Positions 9,218 to 16,099 of a DNA stretch of 64,000 bases are shown here, in pieces; position 1 is the first letter of the stretch; every line of letters begins with the position of its first letter. A program made the position numbers and the translations under genes. The stretch is from Methyloversatilis sp. GTDB lineage: Bacteria > Pseudomonadota > Gammaproteobacteria > Burkholderiales > Rhodocyclaceae. Under the pieces are notes generated by a model that was given only the letters and a program-made list of their open reading frames with translations, did not search any database and was not told the DNA's origin. The DNA lies in contig JAEUNO010000022.1 of NCBI GenBank assembly GCA_016791045.1, forward strand, positions 1-64,000. Direction: 5' to 3'.

Positions 9218-9309
9218 GCCGGAGGCACATGACATGCCTCCGGCGTATGCCCGGGGCGGAGCTTGCCAACAACCCGCCGCCGGACGGCCGCACACCGTCC
9301 GACGGCGGG
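9218..9309 (-). promoter_or_regulatory. Two strong stem-loops between urtA and ureE
   Basis: The first structure met by the - strand transcript has 15-bp arms (9273-9287 and 9295-9309, one mismatch, loop 7 nt). The second has 10-bp perfect arms GCCGGAGGCA/TGCCTCCGGC (9218-9227 and 9235-9244). Neither is followed by a U-run, so they look less like simple terminators and more like 3'-end stabilisers or partial attenuators after the abundant binding-protein message. That function is inference. Confidence 0.6.
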
Positions 9310-9325
9310 CGCAGCAACTACCCGC

Positions 9326-10504
9326 TCAGATAGTCGGGAAAGGGTTGGGCTCGATCAGCGGTGACTCGTAAATCATGTTGACCTGGCCATCGGCGCCGAA
9401 CGCACCGATGCGCGCCTGCTTCCACAGGTGATGATTGCTGCCGTGGAATCTCACCAGGCCTTCCGGTCCGGTGAACTCGAGATTGGCCGACGCGGCAATC
9501 ACCTTGTCCACATCGAAGCTCTTGGCCTTTTCGACCGCCATCTTCCACAGATAGACGGCGGTGTAGGCGCACGCCAGGGTGTCACCGGTGACGCGCTTCT
9601 GGCCGTACTTCGCCTTGAATGCCGCCACGAATTTCTTGTTCGCCGGATTGTCCAGGCTCTGCAGGTAGCTCATGCAGGTCAGCACGTCCTGCACGTTCTC
9701 GTTGCCGATGCCCGACACCTCTTCTTCCGATACGGCGAACGCCATCACCGTCGTCTTCTTCATGTTGACGCCGGCCGCCTTCAGCTGCTTGTAGAACGCC
9801 ACGTTCGATCCGCCGACGATGGTGCTCAGGATGATGTCCGGCTTGACCGCCTTGATCTTGTTGATGGTCGAGCCGAAGGACGTGCTGCCCAGCGGCATGT
9901 ATTCCTCGCCGAGCACCGATCCGCCGCCCTTGACGATGGTCGGGCGCGCAATCTTGTTCGTAACGCGCGGCCAGATGTAGTCGGAACCGATCAGGTAGAA
10001 GGTCTTGCCGCGATTCTCGAGCAGCCAGTTGCAGCCCTGCACGCACTGCTGGGTCGCTTCGTGCGCGGTGTAGAGGATGTTCGGCGACTGCTCCTGTCCT
10101 TCGTAGTAGGTCGGGTAATACAGCAATCCCTTGGCCTGTTCGAATACCGGCAGCACCGCCTTGCGCGACGCCGACGTGTAGCAGCCGAACACAGCGGCCA
10201 CCTTGTCCTGGCCGAGCAGCTTGCGGGCCTTTTCGGCGAAGGTCGGCCAGTCGCTCGCGCCATCCTCCACCACCGGCACGATCTTCTTGCCGAGCACGCC
10301 GCCGGCGGCATTGATTTCGTCGATGGCGAGCTTTTCAGCGTCGACCACAGAGGCTTCGGCCAGCGCGATGGTGCCGGTCAGCGAATGCAGGATGCCGACC
10401 TTCACCACATCCTGCTGCGCGAACGCACCACGCATCATCGTCGGGCCCGCCACGGAAGCCAGGGCGAGTGCTTTGACCAGATCACGACGCAGATTACTTT
10501 TCAT
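9326..10504 (-). CDS. urtA: Urea/amide ABC transporter periplasmic binding protein UrtA
   Basis: This 392-residue type I periplasmic binding protein captures urea or a short-chain amide for the importer. It has a Tat-like start (MKSNLRRDLVKALALASVAG with cleavage after AFAQQ). Family hallmarks are VKVGILHSLTGTIALAE, FGCYTSASRKAVLPVFEQ, LLYYPTYYEGQEQSPNI and YLIGSDYIWPRVTN, which match UrtA/FmdD/AmiC-like proteins. The matching ATPase genes urtDE lie on the opposite strand 8 kb away, so binding protein and importer core are in separate transcripts. Its message is preceded by a 5' leader with a regulated terminator (10505-10700). Confidence 0.92.
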   Translation of the reverse strand: MKSNLRRDLVKALALASVAGPTMMRGAFAQQDVVKVGILHSLTGTIALAEASVVDAEKLAIDEINAAGGVLGKKIVPVVEDGASDWPTFAEKARKLLGQDKVAAVFGCYTSASRKAVLPVFEQAKGLLYYPTYYEGQEQSPNILYTAHEATQQCVQGCNWLLENRGKTFYLIGSDYIWPRVTNKIARPTIVKGGGSVLGEEYMPLGSTSFGSTINKIKAVKPDIILSTIVGGSNVAFYKQLKAAGVNMKKTTVMAFAVSEEEVSGIGNENVQDVLTCMSYLQSLDNPANKKFVAAFKAKYGQKRVTGDTLACAYTAVYLWKMAVEKAKSFDVDKVIAASANLEFTGPEGLVRFHGSNHHLWKQARIGAFGADGQVNMIYESPLIEPNPFPTI

Positions 10505-10700
10505 GTTTCCCTCGAAAGAATGGATGGTTAAGGTTTGGATGACTCAAGACAGCACAGCGCAGACGACAAAATTTGTTGCAACGCCACATCGCCGATTGCG
10601 AAAAAAGAACGAAAAAAAGGCCTGGCGGATCCGGAGATCCGCGCAGGCCTTTTTGCCTTTCTTTGCACCGGCAATGCTGGCGATGCGAAGAGTTACATTG
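10505..10700 (-). promoter_or_regulatory. amiL-type antitermination leader of the urtA-urease operon
   Basis: Reading the - strand from the predicted start, the leader contains three structures. P1 has stem GCATCG/CGGTGC (10681-10686 with 10665-10670), with CAGCAUUG at its apex. P2 is a small hairpin AGGC (10655-10658) with GCCU (10645-10648) around a 6-nt A-rich loop. The third is a strong terminator (10612-10654). P2 uses the 5' arm of the terminator, so the two are mutually exclusive, which is the logic of ANTAR-controlled antitermination. The same arrangement precedes dmfA1, and an amiR-like gene lies at 17265. About 100 nt of leader separates the terminator from the urtA start. Confidence 0.7.
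10612..10654 (-). terminator. Conditional terminator in the urtA leader
   Basis: On the - strand, AAGGCCTG is followed by GCGGATC, a UCCG tetraloop, GATCCGC, CAGGCCTT and seven U residues. The stem is about 15 bp with a one-nt bulge. It lies upstream of the whole urtA-ure operon, so it must be bypassed for expression; the competing P2 hairpin shares its 5' arm. Confidence 0.8.
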
Positions 10701-10729
10701 ATACTAGTGAGCCGATTACGGCGAGTCAA
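10701..10729 (-). promoter_or_regulatory. Sigma-70-type promoter of the urtA-urease operon
   Basis: The - strand shows TTGACT (10724-10729), a 17-nt spacer and TAGTAT (10701-10706). The same -10 hexamer in the same ACTAGTAT context occurs in front of dmfA1. The first structured element of the leader starts about 15 nt downstream of the -10. Confidence 0.65.
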
Positions 10730-10849
10730 GCACTGTTTTCAGTAAATTGACGGCGCTGAACTCACATCACTTTTGTTGCAACGCACCACCCACGCAGGGG
10801 TGATCCGCCGGGTCCCGACTCCCCCCGGCACAGCGCTGCGGGCATGCCT

Positions 10850-11143
10850 TCAGCGGCGCATCCGGTACATGAAGATGCAGCGCCCCTGCTGCCCGGCCCC
10901 AAAGCCTGCGACCGGATGAAGCCGGTGCCGGGCCACCATGAAATCGACGACGGTGCGGGCTGCGGCCGGCGACAACGTCGGCTTCCACAGCCAGATGTCA
11001 TCCCGGCTGTCGACGCCGCAGACCGAGAACAGCGCCTGTTCGGCGTCGTCCGCCATGCCGATCGCCCATTCCTCCGTCTTCGCACCGAATTCCTTGATGT
11101 AGCTGAGGCATTCGAATTTGATCTGCTGCACGCTGAAGGTCAT
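10850..11143 (-). CDS. Hypothetical protein, last gene of the dimethylformamidase operon
   Basis: This 97-residue protein starts at the ATG at 11143, 4 nt after the Sel1 gene stop, with the ribosome site GGTGAGG overlapping that stop; the frame is open upstream but the extra residues overlap the Sel1 gene and look like a shadow. The sequence (MTFSVQQIKFECLSYIKEFG, WAIGMADDAEQALFSVCGVD, DIWLWKP, GQQGRCIFMYRMRR) is soluble and mixed alpha/beta, with no signal peptide. I do not recognise the family. Its tight coupling suggests a role linked to dimethylformamidase or the Rieske-like protein. The next transcription unit (urtA) has its own promoter about 120 bp downstream. Confidence 0.7.
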   Translation of the reverse strand: MTFSVQQIKFECLSYIKEFGAKTEEWAIGMADDAEQALFSVCGVDSRDDIWLWKPTLSPAAARTVVDFMVARHRLHPVAGFGAGQQGRCIFMYRMRR

Positions 11144-11147
11144 CGCC

Positions 11148-11828
11148 TCACCCCGGAACCGGCACCAGTCGCGCAGGCGATGACACCGCGGCCGTGCGCG
11201 TCCGCCATTGGTCGAACTGCGCCGCTCCCCGGTGCTTCTCTTCCACCGACATCTGGCCGACGATGCCTTCGAGCGCATTCAGCGCCGTGCCGACGCCATG
11301 CTGCGCGGCAAGCGAAAGCCAGGCGAAGGCCTGCGCACGGTCCTTCTCCACACCGAGTCCGTTTGCGTACATGAAACCCAGTCGCGCCTGCGACGGGTAG
11401 TGACCCTGTTCGGCCGCGCGCCGATACCAGTGTGCGGCGGCCGCTTCATCGTGCGGTACGCGGTCACCCTTGAAGTAGAGCGTGGCAAGATTGCTCTGCG
11501 CCATCGCGTCGCCCGCCTGTGCGGCACGGGTCAGCCAGTGCAGCCCGGCAACCGGATCGGCTGCGGTGCCCTGCCCCATGACGAGCATGGCGCCGACATT
11601 GGTCTGCGCCGGAACGTGATCCTGCTCGGCCGCGCGCAGATACCACGCGAAAGCCGCTTCGAGATCGGCCGGCACTCCTTCGCCATTGGCATGCAGCGAA
11701 CCGATCCAGGCCTGGGCCTCCGGATCTCCCGCCTGGGCCAGCACCGAGAAGCGTTCGTGGGCGTCGGCAAGCTGGCCTTCGCGATAGGCCGCGACGGCTG
11801 CATCGACGGGTCGTGACGACGTGTTCAT
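11148..11828 (-). CDS. Sel1-repeat (TPR-like) protein
   Basis: This 226-residue protein consists of Sel1-like repeats, with units such as AQAWIGSLHANGEGVPADLEAAFAWY, AQTNVGAMLVMGQG, AQSNLATLYFKGDRVPHDEAAAAHWY and AQARLGFMYANGLGVEKD, so about four to five repeats from residue 35 to 180. Such arrays act as protein-interaction scaffolds. No signal peptide is visible, so it is probably cytoplasmic. The start at 11828 (MNTSSRPVD) follows AAGGAC and lies 10 nt after the upstream Rieske-like gene. Its place in the dimethylformamidase operon suggests an assembly or regulatory role, but nothing in the sequence proves it. Confidence 0.8.
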   Translation of the reverse strand: MNTSSRPVDAAVAAYREGQLADAHERFSVLAQAGDPEAQAWIGSLHANGEGVPADLEAAFAWYLRAAEQDHVPAQTNVGAMLVMGQGTAADPVAGLHWLTRAAQAGDAMAQSNLATLYFKGDRVPHDEAAAAHWYRRAAEQGHYPSQARLGFMYANGLGVEKDRAQAFAWLSLAAQHGVGTALNALEGIVGQMSVEEKHRGAAQFDQWRTRTAAVSSPARLVPVPG

Positions 11829-11838
11829 GGCATGTCCT

Positions 11839-12783
11839 TCATGGGTACGTTGCAAGGTCGAGGGTGTCGAGGCGATGTGTCATTTCGTGCGCCAGCCAGG
11901 ACGCGACGGCTGCGTCGGCCCGGGTCGGCGCATCAGGCGTTGCCTCCGACAGGCGTTCGCCGATCAGCGCCCGCCAGTCGCTCAAGGGCAGCGTGTCGTC
12001 ACCCAGCACGGTGATGCGGCACAGCGTGCGCGTCAGCGCCACCGGTTGCAGCACGACGGCACATACGGCGTGCTGCAGCGCCAGCAGTACAAGATTCGGA
12101 AAAAACCAGAGCGCCCTGGCCGGCAGGCCGGCCAGGGTGGTGTCAGCCACCAGTACCGAGGCACCGAAGACACGCGGCAATTGTTCCGCGGCGAGCAGAC
12201 GCTGAGCCACGCGCTTCCAGTTGCCGTCGACCTCCTGCCAGTGACTGCCCTGCAGCGGCATGTCCTGCCGCGAAAGCACCGGAACCGCGACCTGCAGCGA
12301 TCTGGCCGTGTCGGTGATCGCCGCACCGTGCGGATCGAGATTGACGCACAGCAGCGGCCCGATCCGGTCGACGCGGACCGGCAGCAGGCGCTCCGGTCGC
12401 AGACCGAGATACTGGTGCATTTCAGGCGTCGCATCGCCCAGTTCCGACGCTGCAATGACCGGCCGGTCGCGGCTGTGTCCGCACGACGTGAACGAGCATG
12501 GCGTCTTCGTGCCCTGCTGGCATTGCACCGGGACGACTCGGCAACCGCCATGCTGTGCCTTGTTGAACCGGCCGGTGAAGCTGTCGTCGGCCATCCTCTG
12601 GATGTGGATGGCGTGGTCACCTGCAGTGAACGGCAGCAGGTCACCGACGCCCGCCAGTTCATGCGTCGTTCCGACGCACACCCAGTCGCGCGTCCAGATC
12701 GTCTCGTCTTCGCGCCGGGCCATGCGCAGCGACCGGAACGCCAAGTCATCGAGACCGGGGGATCGGATCATTTCATCGAGCAT
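11839..12783 (-). CDS. Degenerate Rieske oxygenase alpha-subunit-like protein
   Basis: This 314-residue protein resembles ring-hydroxylating oxygenase alpha subunits: ETIWTRDWVCVGTTHEL, GDLLPFTAGDHAIHI, FNKAQHGG, FTSCGH, VDGNWKRV and ALWFFPNLVLLA align in order with family landmarks. The Rieske ligands are altered. The CxH position reads Ala76-Gln-His78 and the CxxH position reads Ser100-Cys-Gly-His103, so both cysteines are replaced while both histidines stay. No D/E..HxxxxH iron site follows NWK. Other cysteines (81, 88, 96, 101) lie close by. The start at 12783 has GGAGG upstream; an ATG at 12825 lies inside a hairpin and is less likely. A catalytically dead or repurposed fold is inferred. 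Confidence 0.65.
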   Translation of the reverse strand: MLDEMIRSPGLDDLAFRSLRMARREDETIWTRDWVCVGTTHELAGVGDLLPFTAGDHAIHIQRMADDSFTGRFNKAQHGGCRVVPVQCQQGTKTPCSFTSCGHSRDRPVIAASELGDATPEMHQYLGLRPERLLPVRVDRIGPLLCVNLDPHGAAITDTARSLQVAVPVLSRQDMPLQGSHWQEVDGNWKRVAQRLLAAEQLPRVFGASVLVADTTLAGLPARALWFFPNLVLLALQHAVCAVVLQPVALTRTLCRITVLGDDTLPLSDWRALIGERLSEATPDAPTRADAAVASWLAHEMTHRLDTLDLATYP

Positions 12784-12817
12784 GCAGCCTCCGTGATCGA
12801 CATGGGTCGGATACTGC

Positions 12818-12851
12818 CTGACCATCCGCCGACGCTGCGGCGGATGGTCAG
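12818..12851 (-). promoter_or_regulatory. 13-bp perfect stem-loop between dmfA2 and the Rieske-like gene
   Basis: CTGACCATCCGCC (12818-12830) and GGCGGATGGTCAG (12839-12851) form a perfect 13-bp stem with an 8-nt loop. It lies between the dmfA2 stop and the GGAGG of the next gene. There is no U-run on the - strand side, so it may act as an mRNA processing or stability element that sets dmfA2 above the downstream genes. Confidence 0.65.
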
Positions 12852-12858
12852 ACGGGTG

Positions 12859-15255
12859 TCAGGTGGATGACGCCAGCGCCGGCGACTCGTAATCCGCGCG
12901 ACCGCGATGCTTGAACGCTTCCTTCGGCGCGGCCGGCAGCGGGCCGTCCTGCATGAAGCGGTCGAGCACGTTCTTGGTCAGGCGCGAAATGTTGTTGTCG
13001 CAGTTGTTCCACGGCAGCGATCCGCAGTAGGCGATCGAGCTGAACGCGAAGCAGCCACCGCCGTTCGGCGTCTCGTGGAAGGTCACGTCGGCACGCACAC
13101 GCGGATGCACGGTGCCGTCCAGACCTTGCTGGTTGAAGCCGAAATCCTCCATCACCAGCAGGTAGGCCTCGGTATGGCGGCCGGCCGACGTGGCGACGGT
13201 GAGGATGTGCGGCGGCGAACCGAGCATCGTGTCGACGATGTCCAGTTCCAGACCGGCCGCGCCACCGCCTACCAGGCCGAAGTTGCCCAGGTTCTCTTCG
13301 TAGGTGATGCCGTCGAACGCCCAGCTCACGCGCGGGTCCAGACTTTCCGGCGTCCGCGTGAAGTAGGACGAAATGTCGAACCCTTCGGACGACATGCCGG
13401 TCCCGGCCACCGAATGGAGATAGCGGCCGCGATAACGCCACATGCCGCCCAGCTCACCGGTGCCCTGATGGTAGTACTCGCCCGGATCGGCGCGCCAGGT
13501 GCGGATGCCGGATTCGCAGCGGCGCATTTCGGTGACCACGCCGCGGCCCAGACCGTCGTAGGCCGGGTGGAAGGAATGCACCCAGTACCAGGCGTCGGCG
13601 CCCATGTACATCAGGCGACCGCCGCGCTGCGTGTAATTGTGCAGGGCGTCGAGCTGGGTGCCCGAGTTGTGCTCCGGGTGCGAGCCGGTGATGATGACGT
13701 TGTAGTTCTCCAGCCGTGCCAGACCGTCGTAGGTCGCGTCCTCGTCGGTGAACACGTCGTACTCGTAGCCCATCTGCTCGAGCCAGCAGATCAGGTGCAG
13801 GTCGGCCGGGTACTGCCACGGCGCCTGGGCCAGGAAGTGGTCGTACTTGGGACGGATACTCAGGATGGGGCGCAGCCGCGACGACAGGCAGATGCCGCTG
13901 CCGTCGGTATGGGTGTCGTAGATCGAACCGCCGTATTCGCGGTGCTCGGCGAGGAACATGTTCTGCTGCTGCATGATGGGTACGCGATAGATGAACAGTT
14001 CAGCGCCACCGGCGTTGCACGCCACGTGTTCGTTCGCGTAGGCCATGTAGCTGATCGTCGGCACCATGACCGCGATCTTCGACTGTTCCTGGCCGATCTT
14101 CGGCACGATCCAGAACGGGATGTAGTCCTCGTCGCCCTCGGGCGTGGTCAGCTTGGCGGCATAGAAGCGGCTCTTGATGTCGGTCGGCACCGTCCATTCG
14201 AAACTCACGTCCCAGCGTGCGTTGTCGAGGTCGTCGTCGTGGAAGTGGATGGCCCCGTATTCCTTCGGCGACACCTTCCAGTCGAAGGTCTGGCCGGCCC
14301 AGTTGTAGCCGGTCAGCGCGCGCGTCGGGCAATTCACGAGCGTGGCGTTGAAGCGGTACGGGCCGGCGTCCTTCGCCACCAGCGTATCGATGCCATCGGA
14401 AAAGTCCCAGGCGGCCACGATGGCTTCCGACAGCGCGCCGGTCGGACCGGCGTTGCGGCGTTCGGTCAGTCCCGGCTGCGCGCCGCCCTTCATCATTTCG
14501 ATCTCGAAGCGCGACAGGGCGCGGTTGCACAGGCGCGGGCTGTCGATCTTGCCGTTGTAATGACCACCGACGATGACACCCTGCGGCAGCGACGACAGCC
14601 CCAGCGGGCCCGGTTCGAGGTGATCGACGTAGCCGGCGATCACCAGCGGCTGGTCGGTGTGTTCCACCTTGCCCTTGAAGGTCGCCTTGACCGGCGCAAT
14701 CTCCGGGTCCAGCGCATAGACCACCTGCGGCTCGTGATGCAGCACCACTTCGCCGGTCAGCGCGTCGAAGCTGGCGGCGATGAAGTGCCAGGCGTGGTCG
14801 CGCAACGGCGCACCGTTCGTGTACGTCTCGCCATTGATGCGCAGTTCGACGCAGCCGTCGGTGTTGATGAACAGGCCATAGCCCTTGCCACCGGACCACT
14901 TGGTCACCAGCCCCTGTGCGCCGTGCTTCCAGTAGCGCTTGTCGGTCTTGGGCGTCGTCGGCCAGATCCAGCACTGCAGCGTGAAACTGTCCGGCCTGAG
15001 TTGCGGTGCATCGGCCACGAAGCCGTACGAACCGCCGTAGACGACCTGCTTGATGCCGTCATACACGCCTTCGCAGTCCGCCTTCACTGCCTTTTCGATG
15101 AAACCCGGACCACGCGGGTTGGTATCGCCGTTGATCATCTGCACGACGGATGCCTGGTACTTCGCGGGACCGTCGCAATTGACGTAGAACCTGATCGTGT
15201 CGCCCGGATGGACGCCGAACTTGTCGGCGTATCCGGTCAGTCGCATTGCACACAT
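12859..15255 (-). CDS. dmfA2: N,N-dimethylformamidase large (beta) subunit
   Basis: This 798-residue protein matches the large subunit of N,N-dimethylformamidase, which hydrolyses DMF to dimethylamine and formate. The part from about residue 80 to 250 reads like a LamG/concanavalin-type fold (SFTLQCWIWPTT, GYGLFINTDGCVELRINGE, WHFIAASFDALTGEVVL). The C-terminal half carries YGGSIYDTHTDGSG, RPKYDHFLAQAP and VIITGSHPEHNSG. The published enzyme binds iron through two tyrosines and a glutamate. Tyrosines near 403-446 and Glu526 in GSHPEH are the candidates, but alignment is needed. The ATG at 15255 follows GGAGAG. The small-subunit gene is directly upstream. Confidence 0.9.
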   Translation of the reverse strand: MCAMRLTGYADKFGVHPGDTIRFYVNCDGPAKYQASVVQMINGDTNPRGPGFIEKAVKADCEGVYDGIKQVVYGGSYGFVADAPQLRPDSFTLQCWIWPTTPKTDKRYWKHGAQGLVTKWSGGKGYGLFINTDGCVELRINGETYTNGAPLRDHAWHFIAASFDALTGEVVLHHEPQVVYALDPEIAPVKATFKGKVEHTDQPLVIAGYVDHLEPGPLGLSSLPQGVIVGGHYNGKIDSPRLCNRALSRFEIEMMKGGAQPGLTERRNAGPTGALSEAIVAAWDFSDGIDTLVAKDAGPYRFNATLVNCPTRALTGYNWAGQTFDWKVSPKEYGAIHFHDDDLDNARWDVSFEWTVPTDIKSRFYAAKLTTPEGDEDYIPFWIVPKIGQEQSKIAVMVPTISYMAYANEHVACNAGGAELFIYRVPIMQQQNMFLAEHREYGGSIYDTHTDGSGICLSSRLRPILSIRPKYDHFLAQAPWQYPADLHLICWLEQMGYEYDVFTDEDATYDGLARLENYNVIITGSHPEHNSGTQLDALHNYTQRGGRLMYMGADAWYWVHSFHPAYDGLGRGVVTEMRRCESGIRTWRADPGEYYHQGTGELGGMWRYRGRYLHSVAGTGMSSEGFDISSYFTRTPESLDPRVSWAFDGITYEENLGNFGLVGGGAAGLELDIVDTMLGSPPHILTVATSAGRHTEAYLLVMEDFGFNQQGLDGTVHPRVRADVTFHETPNGGGCFAFSSIAYCGSLPWNNCDNNISRLTKNVLDRFMQDGPLPAAPKEAFKHRGRADYESPALASST

Positions 15256-15389
15256 GGTGTTCGTCTCTCCTGGTCGAGCGCCGCCCTCCGGGGGTCCGGA
15301 TGCGTTGCTTGAAATTTGCGGGAACTGCGTACCCGGGCGTCAGTGCCGGGGTCGCTGGCTGAATGGCTTTCGGCGCGACAGGCGCGGTA

Positions 15390-15830
15390 TCAGGTGACCG
15401 GCCAGTTGTCGTCGCGGCGCTTGTAGCCCTCGTGGTAATGCTCCGGGAATCCGTCGGACTCGGGCATTTCATCGAGGCGCATCAGGAAGATGGCGTGCTG
15501 GATGTCCTGCTCGCTGGTGTAGACATCGTCGGTGGCGAATACCGGCGGCACGCCGCGGATGCCCGACAGGCGCCCGATGCGCCACTCCGCATCGACACGG
15601 GTACAGATCACGACCAGCTTGCCCTTCGTCGAGGCACCCCGCATGCGCAGCAGCACGCGCTTGAGCAGCGGGTCTTCATGCACGCCGCCGCCGATGACGG
15701 TGGTGTCGCCCGGCGTGGCGCACTTGAGCACCGAAAAACCCGCGACGCCGGCCATCGACTGCACGCACTCCAGATGCTCCCGGATCAGGCGATCGCGCTC
15801 AGGCGTGCCTTTCTTCGGTATCGAAATCAT
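15390..15830 (-). CDS. dmfA1: N,N-dimethylformamidase small (alpha) subunit
   Basis: This 146-residue protein matches the small subunit of N,N-dimethylformamidase in size and position, with the characteristic tail MPESDGFPEHYHEGYKRRDDNWPVT. Its N-terminal segment SIPKKGTPERDRLIREHLECVQSMAGVAGF is helical. The ATG at 15830 has AAGGAG 8 nt upstream. It is the first gene of the operon, preceded by a 185-nt leader holding a conditional terminator, and dmfA2 follows after 134 bp. The assignment rests mainly on the partner gene and on length; the subunit alone has few recognisable motifs. Confidence 0.85.
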   Translation of the reverse strand: MISIPKKGTPERDRLIREHLECVQSMAGVAGFSVLKCATPGDTTVIGGGVHEDPLLKRVLLRMRGASTKGKLVVICTRVDAEWRIGRLSGIRGVPPVFATDDVYTSEQDIQHAIFLMRLDEMPESDGFPEHYHEGYKRRDDNWPVT

Positions 15831-16016
15831 CGGTCAGACTCCTTCAGAACACGGAAATTGGATGGAAAGCCGATCATCAATCCCTCGACGCCGCAGCAAA
15901 TCTGTTGCAGCGCGGCAAGACAAAAGACGAAAAAAAAAGGGCCTGCCGAATCCGGAGATTCGAGCAGGCCCTTTTGCCTTGCCTCACATCGGCAGTGCTG
16001 GCGATGTGAAGAGATG
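15831..16016 (-). promoter_or_regulatory. amiL-type antitermination leader of the dmfA operon
   Basis: The - strand leader has P1 with stem CACAUCG/CGAUGUG (16002-16008 with 15985-15991) and CAGCACUG at the apex. P2 pairs AGGC (15976-15979) with GCCU (15966-15969) around the 6-nt loop AAAAGG. A terminator follows at 15930-15971. P2 uses the terminator's 5' arm, so formation of P2 would prevent termination. Order, spacing and apical sequence match the urtA leader, while the flanking leader sequence differs. The amiC and amiR genes that would encode sensor and antiterminator start 84 bp away on the other strand. Confidence 0.72.
15930..15971 (-). terminator. Conditional terminator in the dmfA leader
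   Basis: On the - strand, GGGCCUGC, one unpaired U, CGAAUC, the UCCG tetraloop, GAUUCG and GCAGGCCC form a 14-bp stem followed by nine U residues (15938 down to 15930). It is one of the strongest terminators in the window and lies in front of, not behind, a gene. Confidence 0.85.
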
Positions 16017-16021
16017 ACTCA

Positions 16022-16051
16022 ATACTAGTCACGCCCGCTGCACCGCGTCAA
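16022..16051 (-). promoter_or_regulatory. Sigma-70-type promoter of the dmfA operon
   Basis: The - strand reads TTGACG (16046-16051), an 18-nt spacer and TAGTAT (16022-16027). The ACTAGTAT context equals that of the urtA promoter. Confidence 0.62.
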
Positions 16052-16054
16052 GCT

Positions 16055-16066
16055 CTGTTAGTATCA
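16055..16066 (+). promoter_or_regulatory. Possible extended -10 promoter for amiC-amiR
   Basis: The + strand shows TGTTAGTATC, an extended -10 (TGn then TAGTAT at 16059-16064), 35 nt before the GTG of the amiC-like gene. No good -35 is visible. The same TAGTATCAAT string occurs at the urtA promoter. Low confidence. Confidence 0.35.
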
Positions 16067-16099
16067 ATTTCGTTTTTCGTTCTCCGCTTTCACTGTCCT

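Noticed and set aside
10505-10740. Guanidine (ykkC or mini-ykkC) riboswitch for the urtA leader
   Set aside because: No ACGR loops or ykkC core motifs are present. The adjacent ANTAR gene and the shared hairpins explain the leader better as protein-dependent antitermination.
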